From contig PAAG01000049.1 in assembly GCA_002698785.1 (NCBI GenBank), forward strand, positions 62,001 through 126,000: a DNA stretch of 64,000 nucleotides, given 5' to 3'. The stretch comes from Verrucomicrobiales bacterium. GTDB taxonomy: Bacteria > Verrucomicrobiota > Verrucomicrobiia > Verrucomicrobiales > DEV007. The notes beneath the pieces were generated by a model, which made no database searches, was not told where the DNA came from, and saw only the letters and a list, made by a program, of their open reading frames with translations. Shown piece by piece: positions 10,549 through 19,624 of this stretch; the stretch's first letter is position 1; each line of letters opens with the position of its first letter. The translations under genes and the position numbers were made by a program.

Positions 10549-11613
10549 TTGATCGACTCCTCCCAATCCCTGCGCAAAATCATCCATGTCGACATGGATT
10601 GCTTCTACGCAGCCATCGAAATGCGCGAGCAGCCGGAGTTGGTCGGGAAACCCATCGCTGTGGGCGGGCGGAGTGGAAGAGGAGTTCTCACCACCTGCAA
10701 CTACGAGGCTCGCAAATACGGCTGCCGCTCGGCAATGCCTTCGTTCAAAGCCCGGGAGCTGTGCCCTCACCTCATTCTTCTCCCCGTTCGCTTTGACCTC
10801 TATCGACAGGAATCGGCCCGCATTCGAGAGATCTTCTCCCAGTTCACCTCTCTTATTGAACCACTCTCGCTGGATGAAGCCTATCTCGACGTCTCTCACT
10901 TGAGGTCCGACGCAGCCTCGGTTGCCTGGGAAATTCGGGAACGCATCCGGCAGGAGACTCAACTCACTGCTTCGGCGGGGATCGCCTCGAATAAGTTTCT
11001 CGCCAAGATCGCGAGCGACTGGAGAAAACCGGACGGCCAGTTCGAAGTGAAAGATCGCGAAAAGCTCGATTTCCTGGCAGAACTGCCCGTTGAGAAAATC
11101 TGGGGAGTCGGCAAACGCACCGCCGACCGACTCCACATGCACGGCATCCCGACCTGCGGGGTAATGCGAGAGAAAAGCGAGCTGGAGTTGACCCAGAAGT
11201 TCGGCAAATTCGGAAGCTCCCTGTATCGGCTGTGCCGAGGAATCGACGATCGCCCCGTCAATCCGAACCGCGAACGCAAATCGCTGGGGAACGAACGGAC
11301 CTTTCACCACAACCTTTCATCGATCGACGAAGGCATTGAAAAACTCGACGAGATCGTCGCCGAATTGCAGGATGACTATTCCGGCAGGCACACGGGTCGA
11401 ACCATTCGGGAGTGCGTCGTGAAGTTGAAGTTCGAAGATTTCCAGATCACCTCAGCCCAGACGGCTTCCTCCACTATCGAACCGGACCTCTTTCGTGAAC
11501 TACTCGCCGAGGCGTGGGAACGTGGGGAAGGAAAGTCGGTTCGCCTGATCGGAGCGGCAGTTCGATTCAAACCCGTAGTCAAAGGAGCGGTCGAACAGCT
11601 CGAAATGTTTTGA
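10549..11613 (+). CDS. dinB: DNA polymerase IV (Y-family translesion polymerase)
   Basis: 354 residues. Y-family hallmarks are present: N-terminal IIHVDMDCFYAAIE with the first catalytic aspartate, SYR-like RLxYR region, catalytic LSLDEAYLDVS, thumb helix-hairpin-helix (VEKIWGVGKRTADRL) and a little-finger domain. It ends ...VEQLEMF, a plausible sliding-clamp binding peptide (QLxxF type). The start is placed at TTG 10549 because the stop at 10525 leaves no ATG before the catalytic core. It copies past damaged DNA with low fidelity. No LexA box was recognised upstream. Confidence 0.95.
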   Translation: MIDSSQSLRKIIHVDMDCFYAAIEMREQPELVGKPIAVGGRSGRGVLTTCNYEARKYGCRSAMPSFKARELCPHLILLPVRFDLYRQESARIREIFSQFTSLIEPLSLDEAYLDVSHLRSDAASVAWEIRERIRQETQLTASAGIASNKFLAKIASDWRKPDGQFEVKDREKLDFLAELPVEKIWGVGKRTADRLHMHGIPTCGVMREKSELELTQKFGKFGSSLYRLCRGIDDRPVNPNRERKSLGNERTFHHNLSSIDEGIEKLDEIVAELQDDYSGRHTGRTIRECVVKLKFEDFQITSAQTASSTIEPDLFRELLAEAWERGEGKSVRLIGAAVRFKPVVKGAVEQLEMF

Positions 11614-11658
11614 ATTGAGCCTCCCGCCGATGCACCTATCGTTCCCGCCATCTCCCCT

Positions 11659-12633
11659 ATGGATTACCTGGAAAAAGCGCGTCGAGTCATTTCGCTGGAA
11701 ATCGAAGAGCTGCAACAGCTTCTCGAGAGTGTCGGCGATGGCTTTATTGCCGCTGTCGATACGCTGAAAGCCAGCGTAGACAGTGGAGCAAAAGTCATCA
11801 TCGTCGGCGTGGGCAAATCCGGTAACATCGGGAGCAAGCTCGCCGCCACCTTCAATTCTACTGGCGCCCCATCCATCGTGCTGAATTGCCAGGACGCACT
11901 CCACGGAGACCTCGGCATCGTGAATGATGGCGATACCATTCTGGCCTTGAGCTACTCCGGCGAGACTGCCGAGCTGCTCGGCCTTCTCCCTCACCTGAAA
12001 CGGAAAAGAGTCTCCATCGTGGCGATCACCGGAAAACCAGAATCCACTCTCGCCAAGGCAAGCGATGCGGTTGTCAATGTGATGGTCAGCCGCGAAGCCT
12101 GCCCGCTGAATCTTGCTCCGACCTCTTCGACGACCAACACTCTGGTTGTCGGAGATGCCTTGGCGATGGTCCTGCTCGAAGCGCGAGGTTTTACCAAAGA
12201 GAGATTCGCAGAGCTACATCCAGGAGGCTCTCTCGGTCGAGCCCTCCTGATGAGAGCCGCAGACATCATGCGATCGGGAGATGATTTCGTAACCGTTTCT
12301 CCGGATACCCCGATTCTTGACGTAATTTCCAAAATGACGAAAGCACGGGCGGGAGCCGTCGTTGTTGTCGATGATTCCGGGAAGCTTGCCGGGGTTTTTA
12401 CTCAGGGCGACTTTGCCCGCTCCTTCCAGGAAGACTCTTCCAACATCGCCGCCGTCCCCGTCGGCGAGATCATGACAAAGAACCCGAAGTTCGTTGTCGT
12501 CGATCAATTGGTTGGAGAAGTCCTTCGTTTTCTCGAAGAATACCGCATCGACGATCTGGTGGTGGTCGACGCCGAAGGTTCTGCCGTCGGAATGATCGAT
12601 ACCCAGGACCTCACCCGCCTGCAAATCGTGTAG
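11659..12633 (+). CDS. kdsD: D-arabinose 5-phosphate isomerase (KpsF/GutQ family)
   Basis: 324 residues: SIS sugar-isomerase domain (about 35-170, VIIVGVGKSGNIGSKLAATF and SYSGETAELL) and two CBS domains (about 200-320). It converts ribulose 5-phosphate to arabinose 5-phosphate, the first step to Kdo for lipopolysaccharide, consistent with a Gram-negative outer membrane. The family motif MVSREACPLNLAPTSST is intact and includes the catalytic-region histidine-rich HPGGSLGR further on. It follows dinB by 45 bases and ends 3 bases from the convergent manA. Confidence 0.95.
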   Translation: MDYLEKARRVISLEIEELQQLLESVGDGFIAAVDTLKASVDSGAKVIIVGVGKSGNIGSKLAATFNSTGAPSIVLNCQDALHGDLGIVNDGDTILALSYSGETAELLGLLPHLKRKRVSIVAITGKPESTLAKASDAVVNVMVSREACPLNLAPTSSTTNTLVVGDALAMVLLEARGFTKERFAELHPGGSLGRALLMRAADIMRSGDDFVTVSPDTPILDVISKMTKARAGAVVVVDDSGKLAGVFTQGDFARSFQEDSSNIAAVPVGEIMTKNPKFVVVDQLVGEVLRFLEEYRIDDLVVVDAEGSAVGMIDTQDLTRLQIV

Positions 12634-12636
12634 TTC

Positions 12637-13599
12637 TCAAGACGGCCAGGTCGTAAGGAGAAACTCACATCCTTCTCCCGGTGACCAGCCGGCAGCACTG
12701 GTTCTTGCCGGGACGATGACAAAGTCTCCCTCCACAAAAGAAGTCTCGCCATCGGTCAGACTTCCGGAAATCATTGTCAGGATCGCAAAACGCCCCCCAA
12801 TGGCGGCACCAAGTGACTCAGCATCGGCAACGCTGTGCTTCTCGAGACGAAAATGCTCACACTCGGTCAGTAAATCGCCCACCGGCTCATCCATTGTTGG
12901 CTCCACATCTTCAAAATCGATACACATCAGCGATTCCGTGATGTGGAGATCTCTCGGCTTTCCATCGAGACCCACTCGATTCCAATCGTAAACCCGATAG
13001 GTCGTATCTGAGTTCTGTTGGATCTCATAAATCAGCAAGTCCGCCCCGATCGCATGCAGGCGGCCGCTTGGTATGAAAATATGTTGCCCGGTCTCCACGG
13101 GAATCGCATGTACGCAATCTTCCGCAGTTCCTTTCTCAAGCGCCTCGCGGAAAAGGTCGCTTGTGACTCCAGGCTTCAGACCCACGTAGAGCTTTGCACC
13201 CGGTTCGGCATGGGCAATGTACCAGACTTCCGTTTTTGGCTCGCCCCCAAGTTCCGGCGCCACCGCCGCGGGGGGATGCACCTGAATGGAGAGCTTATCT
13301 TTCGCGTCGAGAATCTTGCAAAGCAGCGGAAAACGCTCTCCATCTGGAGCCTTTTCCCCGAAGATTTCTTTCTTCAGTTCAGGATCTCTCCAGAGCTCGG
13401 TCAGAGTCTTTCCTTTCCAGGGCCCAGATTCTACCGGCGAGTCGGCTTCTTCCCGAGCCGAGACCTCCCAAGCCTCTCCGAATGGGGATTCTTTGTCTGG
13501 TAATTCCCTTCCAAATCTCGTTTCGAGAGTCCTGCCACCCCAAACCCGCGTTTGATAAATCGACTCGAAGGGAATAATTGACTCTGACATAGTAGACAT
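12637..13599 (-). CDS. manA: mannose-6-phosphate isomerase, class I
   Basis: 320 residues, the short bacterial form. Zinc-site motifs are visible: LSIQVHPP, the GEPKTEVWYI segment with its glutamate, and the later IPSGRLHAIG histidine. It interconverts fructose 6-phosphate and mannose 6-phosphate, feeding GDP-mannose synthesis for surface glycans or mannose catabolism. It is divergent from the Fur-family gene, with an 83-base shared upstream region holding a GATA-rich Fur-box-like repeat. Cytoplasmic, no signal peptide. Confidence 0.94.
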   Translation of the reverse strand: MSTMSESIIPFESIYQTRVWGGRTLETRFGRELPDKESPFGEAWEVSAREEADSPVESGPWKGKTLTELWRDPELKKEIFGEKAPDGERFPLLCKILDAKDKLSIQVHPPAAVAPELGGEPKTEVWYIAHAEPGAKLYVGLKPGVTSDLFREALEKGTAEDCVHAIPVETGQHIFIPSGRLHAIGADLLIYEIQQNSDTTYRVYDWNRVGLDGKPRDLHITESLMCIDFEDVEPTMDEPVGDLLTECEHFRLEKHSVADAESLGAAIGGRFAILTMISGSLTDGETSFVEGDFVIVPARTSAAGWSPGEGCEFLLTTWPS

Positions 13600-13614
13600 G
13601 GGTTAGTATTCTCT

Positions 13615-13625
13615 GATACTGATAC
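13615..13625. promoter_or_regulatory. possible Fur-type half site between manA and the Fur gene
   Basis: The direct repeat GATACTGATAC resembles the repeated GATAAT hexamers of a Fur box (two changes), and it overlaps a short inverted repeat AGTAT/ATACT. Position in the manA-fur divergent region fits autoregulation. The match is short and could be chance. Confidence 0.25.
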
Positions 13626-13682
13626 AGAAAAGGGGAAGCAGGAACTTCTCCGATTTCGACACTTTTTCGATACCGCAAATAT

Positions 13683-14165
13683 ATGAACGCAGAGGTGAAA
13701 GAGAAGTTTGACGCATTCATTCGAAATCGAGGGATGCGCCGCACGGCTCAACGAGACGTCATCGTGGAAGCCGCTTTCGCCAGCGACGACCATTTTACAG
13801 CGGAAGAATTGCTAGCGAAGTCAAAGAAGATCGATCCCACGACTTCTCGAGCCACTCTTTACCGGACCATTTCCCTGCTGGTGGAGTGCGGCCTACTTCG
13901 AGAGATCGACCTTGGTCGTGATGAACGGGTCTACGATCCGAATTTTCTCGAATCTCCCGATCACAGTCACCTCATCTGCGTCGATTGCGGTAAGGTAATC
14001 GAATTTGAAGACGAAAACACGAGTGTGTTGATCGACTGCATCACAAGGCGACTTGGATTTCGCCCTTCCTCGAAATCAATGCGCATCGAGGCCTGCTGCG
14101 ACAAACTTCGCACCGAGGGTGTTTGTGAAAACTTGATCAAAATGCGTCTCGGTAAGTCCGGGTAA
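13683..14165 (+). CDS. fur: Fur-family metal-responsive regulator
   Basis: 160 residues. Winged-helix DNA-binding domain (MRRTAQRDVIVEAAF ... TSRATLYRTISLLVECG) followed by the dimerisation/metal domain with HSHLICVDCGKVIEF, which supplies the histidine-cysteine metal ligands. The presence of the CxxC and the EF(E/D)D stretch fits Fur more than Zur or PerR, but the metal is not provable from sequence. A C-terminal cysteine (EGVCENL) could complete a second site. Divergent from manA and followed by argH after 49 bases. Confidence 0.88.
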   Translation: MNAEVKEKFDAFIRNRGMRRTAQRDVIVEAAFASDDHFTAEELLAKSKKIDPTTSRATLYRTISLLVECGLLREIDLGRDERVYDPNFLESPDHSHLICVDCGKVIEFEDENTSVLIDCITRRLGFRPSSKSMRIEACCDKLRTEGVCENLIKMRLGKSG

Positions 14166-14214
14166 CCCAGAAAATCGCGGTTGAAAACATTCCGCCGCAC
14201 GACGAAGGCAAAGC

Positions 14215-15594
14215 ATGTGGAAAGGCCGATTCCAAACTGACACGTCCAATCTTTTGCAGAAATACGGAGAATCTATCTCCTATGACTGGCGCCTCTATGC
14301 CTATGACATTGAGGGGTCGATAGCGCACGCCGCGGCTCTCCAGGACGCCGGCATCCTGACAAAAACCGAGGAACGGGCTATTGCACGTGGGCTACGTGAG
14401 ATTCGTGCGGAGATTGAATCGGGTGAATTCCGGTTCAAGACGAGCCTGGAAGATATTCACATGAATATCGAGCGAGCTCTCACGGAAAAGATCGGGCCGG
14501 CCGGAGCAAAGCTTCACACCGCCCGTAGTCGAAATGACCAAGTCGCTCTTGATGTTCGTCTTTACTGCCGAGCAGAATCGGAAGCCATTTTGCATCGCCT
14601 TTCGGCCCTGCAGAATGCCCTGCTCACGTTAGCCGTAAACCATCCTGACGCGGTCCTCCCCGGCTACACCCACCTTCAGCGGGGCCAACCTGTGCTCTTC
14701 GGCCACCACATGCTCGCTTACATCGAGATGTTGGAGCGGGACAAAGACAGAATCAAAGATGGCTACAAGCGAATCAATGTGATGCCTCTCGGGTCTGGAG
14801 CGCTGGCAGGATCTACTATCAAGCTCAACCGGGCATTGGTTGCGGAAAAGCTGAAGTTTCCCGCCATCACCCAGAACAGCATGGATGCGGTCAGTGATCG
14901 CGACTTCATCGCCGAACTCCTTTTCACCATTTCCATGGTCGGAGTTCACCTTTCCCGCCTGAGCGAGGATGTCATTCTTTGGGCGTCTGCAGAGTTTGGA
15001 TTCATTGAACTCAGCGATGCACATACAACGGGCTCAAGCCTGATGCCCCAAAAGAAGAATCCCGACATTGCCGAACTGACCCGAGGAAAAACCGGCCGCC
15101 TGATTGGCAATCTCGTCTCTCTCCTGACAACCATCAAGGGGCTCCCGATGACTTACAATCGAGATCTGCAGGAAGACAAAGAGCCGCTCTTCGATTCCAT
15201 CGACCAGATCAAGCTCGCTCTCGAGATTTTCGCCGAAATGATGGGGGCCGCGAAAGTGCGCGAGGAGAAGACTCTTGCCGCGACGAGCGATCCCTTTCTT
15301 CTCGCAACGGATATCGCTGATTACCTCGTTCTGCACAAAGTGCCATTCCGCGATGCCCACGAAATCGTCGGAAAACTTACGGCCTTCAGCCTCCAGGAAA
15401 AACGGGATTTCCCTGAGCTGACACTCGATGAGTTTCGCCAGTTTTCGGATGCATTTGAAGAGGATGTTTTCAAAGTTCTCGACGTAAAGACCGCTCTTCG
15501 AGCACGAAAAGCGATCGGAGCTCCATCACCATCGAACGTGAGCAAACAAATCACTCGGTGGCAGAAGCGTCTCGACGCTTCCAACACACTCTGA
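14215..15594 (+). CDS. argH: argininosuccinate lyase
   Basis: 459 residues, full family length. The fumarase/aspartase superfamily signature GSSLMPQKKNPD is present with the catalytic serine loop, as are TARSRNDQVALDVRL and the histidine of PGYTHLQRGQPV. It cleaves argininosuccinate to arginine and fumarate, the last step of arginine synthesis. No other arg gene is in the window. The start ATG at 14215 opens MWKGRFQTDTS, the usual N-terminus of this enzyme. Confidence 0.97.
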   Translation: MWKGRFQTDTSNLLQKYGESISYDWRLYAYDIEGSIAHAAALQDAGILTKTEERAIARGLREIRAEIESGEFRFKTSLEDIHMNIERALTEKIGPAGAKLHTARSRNDQVALDVRLYCRAESEAILHRLSALQNALLTLAVNHPDAVLPGYTHLQRGQPVLFGHHMLAYIEMLERDKDRIKDGYKRINVMPLGSGALAGSTIKLNRALVAEKLKFPAITQNSMDAVSDRDFIAELLFTISMVGVHLSRLSEDVILWASAEFGFIELSDAHTTGSSLMPQKKNPDIAELTRGKTGRLIGNLVSLLTTIKGLPMTYNRDLQEDKEPLFDSIDQIKLALEIFAEMMGAAKVREEKTLAATSDPFLLATDIADYLVLHKVPFRDAHEIVGKLTAFSLQEKRDFPELTLDEFRQFSDAFEEDVFKVLDVKTALRARKAIGAPSPSNVSKQITRWQKRLDASNTL

Positions 15595-15637
15595 TTTTTT
15601 TAAACAGAAATCATCACGAGACTCGCTCTATCAGTAA

Positions 15638-16153
15638 ATGAGCGAGCAACATTCTCATCCTGGCCACAATGGTCCTGATGAAGAGTTGGAGGCCCTCCTG
15701 AAAAAATTGGAGCCTACATCTCTGGACCCGGATCTTATGGCCCGACTACAACGGGATCACGAGGCTGTGTCCACGTCGAACGCTTACGATCCGACGCGAG
15801 TGCACTGGCGTCGTGTGATTCCGCTCACCCTCGCCTGCTGTGCGGTAATGGCGGGTTATATCTTCTATCAATCTCGCCCTCCTCAGGAACAAGCGCAGCC
15901 AACCGTGGCAGAACGAGGCCCAGTCCCAGTGGAAACTACGTCCTCGATCGAGCGCTTCGAACCCGTTTCAGCCCAAGGTTACCTGATCAACACTTCTTCG
16001 GGTGGAGTTGTCCACACGGAGGAAGGGCCCCAAGAGAAGATGGAGCTCGAATATCGCGATGCCTACCATTGGCGAGACCCTCAAACAGGCACAAACATCC
16101 GATTTTTTCAGCCTCGCAAAGAAGAGCTGATTGTCCCCATTCCAACAGACTAA
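15638..16153 (+). CDS. single-pass membrane protein, anti-sigma-like layout
   Basis: 171 residues: a charged cytoplasmic N-terminus (about 1-60), one membrane helix (about 63-82, VIPLTLACCAVMAGYIFY), then a periplasmic part of about 90 residues. The layout resembles membrane anti-sigma factors, but no zinc HxxxCxxC motif or adjacent sigma gene is seen, so the role is unproven. It is followed after 27 bases by a PDZ protein; the two are probably cotranscribed and both extracytoplasmic. Confidence 0.65.
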   Translation: MSEQHSHPGHNGPDEELEALLKKLEPTSLDPDLMARLQRDHEAVSTSNAYDPTRVHWRRVIPLTLACCAVMAGYIFYQSRPPQEQAQPTVAERGPVPVETTSSIERFEPVSAQGYLINTSSGGVVHTEEGPQEKMELEYRDAYHWRDPQTGTNIRFFQPRKEELIVPIPTD

Positions 16154-16180
16154 CACGAAACCTTACTCCCCAGGAAAGCA

Positions 16181-17080
16181 ATGAAACCCTCCCCCCTATT
16201 CTATCTGGCAGCCTCTGCGCTCTTGCTGCCATTCGCACCTCTGCACGCGGAGGATACAGAGGCAGAGAAAACATCTGACACACAAACCTGGCTTGGCGTC
16301 GGAACGACTCCTGTTGCGTCCGTTCTTCGCGATCACCTTGAAATCGAAGAGGGATTCGGAATCCAGATTCAACAGGTCATGAAAGATTCTCCAGCTGCAA
16401 AAGCCGGGCTCACTGAGAACGATATCCTTGTAAAATTCGAAGACCAACTTTTGATCTCCCCAGAGCACCTCTCTTTGTTGGTAAAGCGTCTGGAAAAGGG
16501 CGAAAACGTCTCCCTCACTCTCATCCGTAAAGGTGCCGAGCAAACCGTCGATGTGACACTAGGAGGTATCAAAAAAGATCAACTGGTCCGAAGAGGTGGA
16601 TTTACCAATCCCCACCGGCCGTATGGAAGAGACTGGGAGGAAGCCATGAAGCGCCAGCAGGACCACTGGCAGGACATGATGCAGAAGCAGCGCCCCAAGA
16701 ATCCAGCCCCCCCCAAGAACGAAGAATCCAAGCGAGACGAGTCCAAGCGACCACCTGCCGTTTCCGTCAGACCGGGGTTTCCTGTCCAAGTCTTCGGCTC
16801 AGAAGGAGTGATTAAAATCGATAACCAGGAAGGTGAAGTTACCATCACGCGCAAAGAGGGCGATCACCATATCGAGATCCGGGACCGTGATGGCAAAGTA
16901 GTACACGAAGGTGCCTATGACCCGGAAGCGGGAGTTGAAAGCCTTCCTGAGGCAGCCCGCGAGCAACTCAAGACGATGAAATTGGACGATCTTGAAGTTC
17001 TTGCTCCTCGAAACTCAAAGAAAGAGCCGGAAAAAACCTCGGCACCGAAGCCATCGACAAACGAGGGAGAAGTTCTGTAA
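16181..17080 (+). CDS. exported PDZ-domain protein
   Basis: 299 residues with a signal peptide (MKPSPLFYLAASALLLPFAPLHA). One PDZ domain spans about residues 55-130 (GFGIQIQQVMKDSPAAKAGL ... SLTLIRKG). There is no trypsin-like protease domain, so this is not a complete DegP/HtrA; it may be an adaptor. After a low-complexity, charged, proline-rich linker comes a second small beta-rich segment (VQVFGSEGVIKID ... GEVTITRK). The start has a good ribosome site (AGGAAA, 5 bases upstream). Cotranscribed with the preceding membrane protein. Confidence 0.82.
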   Translation: MKPSPLFYLAASALLLPFAPLHAEDTEAEKTSDTQTWLGVGTTPVASVLRDHLEIEEGFGIQIQQVMKDSPAAKAGLTENDILVKFEDQLLISPEHLSLLVKRLEKGENVSLTLIRKGAEQTVDVTLGGIKKDQLVRRGGFTNPHRPYGRDWEEAMKRQQDHWQDMMQKQRPKNPAPPKNEESKRDESKRPPAVSVRPGFPVQVFGSEGVIKIDNQEGEVTITRKEGDHHIEIRDRDGKVVHEGAYDPEAGVESLPEAAREQLKTMKLDDLEVLAPRNSKKEPEKTSAPKPSTNEGEVL

Positions 17081-17160
17081 AATCCCTTTTTCGAAGATCA
17101 AACCCCGGAGAGGCCGAAGCACTCGCTCCGACCTCCCCGAACTCTGAACCAAACGAAAAA

Positions 17161-17991
17161 CTATTTCTGCTCGCCTTTTTCAGATGCCCAGATCAGGGCT
17201 TTGGCGAGCATTCTCGTGAAGACGGGATCGTCGAAAGTGGCATCTGAATGCCCGTAGGTGGTGCCTACGATCCGAGCCTGACCATATTGATTTGCCCAGA
17301 TGACCGGGTGCTCCTGCTTGTCCTTCTCACTTACCGAAGTGGCCAGCACGGTCGTATTAGGCCAAACCTTTTCGATGATATACAGTTCGTCTTTGGGAGT
17401 AACCCAGTCAGAAGGAAAGGTTTCCATGACTGGATGATCAGCAGCCACGACTGAAACCGGGTAATTGCTCTGGTGGTCATGGCGGCGACTCGTCACCCCG
17501 AGAAATTCGCGCCAGTCGTCTACCTCTGCTGCACGATAGGAGTGCATGGCACAGTGGATCACGAGTGCAGGCACCCCATCTCGATGTGCTTTTGTAATTT
17601 TCTCGATGTATTCCGGGTCTGCCGTATTCGCGAAACATTCGTTGTGGATGACCACGTCGTAAGGCTTGGCCCAGTCCGGGTTGTTGTAGAGATCGATCTT
17701 CGCTTCGGTTCCTTTTCCGCCAACGTTCACGATTTCAAAATCGACGTTCGCGACCTTCTGAATTCCCGACCCCATCGCGAAGGTCTGGTAGAGGTAATTG
17801 TGACAGCAACCGCCAGTAATGATGAGAGCCTTAATCGGCTCGCCTGAATAGAATTCTTTCTTCGGCCAGGATTTCTCCTTCTTTCCTTTCTTATTCTGGG
17901 CATACCCAACGCCGACGACCAATGTCGCAATCAGTACAAGAAAAAGAGGGTAACGGAACCGATTCATGGAGGATGGCAAGGTTCCTACCAC
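17161..17991 (-). CDS. ThuA-like domain secreted protein
   Basis: 276 residues, N-terminal signal or anchor (YPLFLVLIATLVVGVGYA). The ThuA/trehalose-utilisation fold is a glutamine-amidotransferase-like domain: KALIITGGCCHNYLYQT, VIHNECFANTADPEY, VIHCAMHSYR and the HPV(M/I)xxFPSDW segment are family features. ThuA-like proteins are abundant in planctomycetes and verrucomicrobia and are linked to sugar modification; substrate here unknown. It lies downstream of gnd but is separated from it by a strong hairpin terminator, so it is probably transcribed on its own. Confidence 0.85.
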   Translation of the reverse strand: MVGTLPSSMNRFRYPLFLVLIATLVVGVGYAQNKKGKKEKSWPKKEFYSGEPIKALIITGGCCHNYLYQTFAMGSGIQKVANVDFEIVNVGGKGTEAKIDLYNNPDWAKPYDVVIHNECFANTADPEYIEKITKAHRDGVPALVIHCAMHSYRAAEVDDWREFLGVTSRRHDHQSNYPVSVVAADHPVMETFPSDWVTPKDELYIIEKVWPNTTVLATSVSEKDKQEHPVIWANQYGQARIVGTTYGHSDATFDDPVFTRMLAKALIWASEKGEQK

Positions 17992-18030
17992 AAACCCGTT
18001 TCCAAGACTATGGCTTGATCAAGGCGAAAG

Positions 18031-18060
18031 AAAAAGGGAGGCCGTTTGACCTCCCTTTTT
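18031..18060 (-). terminator. rho-independent terminator after gnd
   Basis: Perfect 11-bp inverted repeat (AAAAAGGGAGG / CCTCCCTTTTT) around an 8-base loop, ending in T's on either strand. It lies 28 bases past the gnd stop, and, read on the minus strand, would end gnd transcription before thuA. It could also work on the plus strand, but no plus-strand gene ends here. Confidence 0.85.
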
Positions 18061-18087
18061 GAAATAGAACGATTTGTATCCTGGTTC

Positions 18088-19533
18088 TCAGTCTTCGACA
18101 ACGTCGGGCCAATCGGTGTGGAAGAATTCCCCTTCCGGCTTGTCCAGACGCTCGTAGGTGTGAGCTCCGAAGAAGTCGCGCTGAGCCTGCAGCAAGTTTG
18201 CTGGCAAACGCTCGGAACGATAGGAATCGAAGTAAGAGAGCGATGCAGAGAACGCTGGAACAGGAATCGCATTGTTCACCGCAAGAGTCACCACTTCGCG
18301 CCAGCTGGACTGCGAACGGTTCAGGATGTCAGTGAAGAATGGATCGAGCATGAGGTTGGTGAGATCTGCATCCCGCTCGAAAGCTTCAGTGATACGATTG
18401 AGGAAACGCGCACGAATGATGCAGCCTCCGCGCCAGATCTTGGCGATACCACCGAGGTTCAGATTCCAGTTCTGACGCTCGCCAACTGTCTTGATCAGAT
18501 CCATGCCCTGGGCATAGCTGATGACCTTGGAAGCGTAGAGCGCGTCGTGAACTTTCTGGATCAACTCTTCCTTAGGAATATCGATCTTCACTTCGGGCTT
18601 CTCAAACACAGGGGCCGCTGCAAGGCGCTGGTCGCGAATAGCGGAAAGGATTCGAGCTTCTACAGCAGCATTGATCGTGGAAGCGACGACCGCGTTGTCG
18701 ACGGCGTTAAGAATCGTCCAACGGCCCGTTCCCTTCTGACCGGCACGGTCGAGAATGACATCGACGAGTGGCTTGCCTGTCTCGGCATCCTTCTCTTCAA
18801 AGATCTTGCTGGTGATCTGGATGAGGTAGCTTTCCAGCTCACCCTTGTTCCAGTCAGCAAAGACTTCTGCCATCTCGTCTGCAGTGAATCCGGCAGCTTT
18901 GAAAATCTGATACGCCTCGCAGATCAACTGCATGTCGCCATATTCGATACCGTTGTGCACCATCTTGACGTAATGGCCCGCACCGCCCTCACCGATGTGA
19001 GTCACACAGGGATCGTCGCCAACTTTGGCGGCAATCGCTTCGAAGACTGGCTTGATGATTTCCCAGGAAGCCTCAGGACCACCAGGCATGATAGAAGGTC
19101 CCTTCAGCGCTCCTTCTTCTCCACCGGAGACGCCGGTTCCGATAAAGAGGATTCCCTTTTCACCGAGATCTTTGGCGCGGCGATCGGAGTGGATGAAATA
19201 GGTGTTACCACCGTCGATAAGGAGATCCCCCTCTTCCAGAAGCGGGATGAGTGACTCGATGACTGCGTCGACAGCATCGCGATCGTTGATGTCTGTCGCA
19301 GCCGTCGACTTGACCATGATCATGATCTTGCGAGGGCGCTCGAGACTGGCGACGAAATCTTCGAGAGTTTCGGCTCCGTAAAGTTTCTTTCCGGGGTTTG
19401 CCTCGACGAATTCCTTCATTGTCGAGGTGGTCCGGTTATACACTGATACCTGAAAGCCGCGGCTTTCCACGTTCAGCACGAGATTTTGCCCCATCACTGC
19501 GAGGCCGATTAATCCGAAATCACTCTTGCTCAT
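18088..19533 (-). CDS. gnd: 6-phosphogluconate dehydrogenase (decarboxylating)
   Basis: 481 residues, full length for the homodimeric enzyme. N-terminal Rossmann GLAVMGQNLVLNV, cofactor and active-site segments GTGVSGGEEGALKGPSIMPGG and KMVHNGIEYGDMQ, and the C-terminal tail expected for the long form. It makes ribulose 5-phosphate and reduced NADP in the oxidative pentose phosphate pathway. Ribulose 5-phosphate is also the substrate of the nearby kdsD product. An AGGA lies about 12 bases before the ATG; a strong terminator follows the stop. Confidence 0.97.
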   Translation of the reverse strand: MSKSDFGLIGLAVMGQNLVLNVESRGFQVSVYNRTTSTMKEFVEANPGKKLYGAETLEDFVASLERPRKIMIMVKSTAATDINDRDAVDAVIESLIPLLEEGDLLIDGGNTYFIHSDRRAKDLGEKGILFIGTGVSGGEEGALKGPSIMPGGPEASWEIIKPVFEAIAAKVGDDPCVTHIGEGGAGHYVKMVHNGIEYGDMQLICEAYQIFKAAGFTADEMAEVFADWNKGELESYLIQITSKIFEEKDAETGKPLVDVILDRAGQKGTGRWTILNAVDNAVVASTINAAVEARILSAIRDQRLAAAPVFEKPEVKIDIPKEELIQKVHDALYASKVISYAQGMDLIKTVGERQNWNLNLGGIAKIWRGGCIIRARFLNRITEAFERDADLTNLMLDPFFTDILNRSQSSWREVVTLAVNNAIPVPAFSASLSYFDSYRSERLPANLLQAQRDFFGAHTYERLDKPEGEFFHTDWPDVVED

Positions 19534-19624
19534 GTTACCTGTTCCTTTGAATGTTGAGCCCCAAGACTACTCACGTTTCGATAATGGCAAGCGTTGATTT
19601 TGTCTCGTGAAATTCGGATTACTC

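Noticed and set aside
17100-17145. GC-rich imperfect hairpin after the PDZ gene
   Set aside because: Only 7 of 9 stem pairs and no T-run; too weak to call a terminator.
18046-19254. 402-codon open frame on the plus strand
   Set aside because: Exactly antisense to gnd, whose protein is clearly conserved; no start signal and no recognisable domain.
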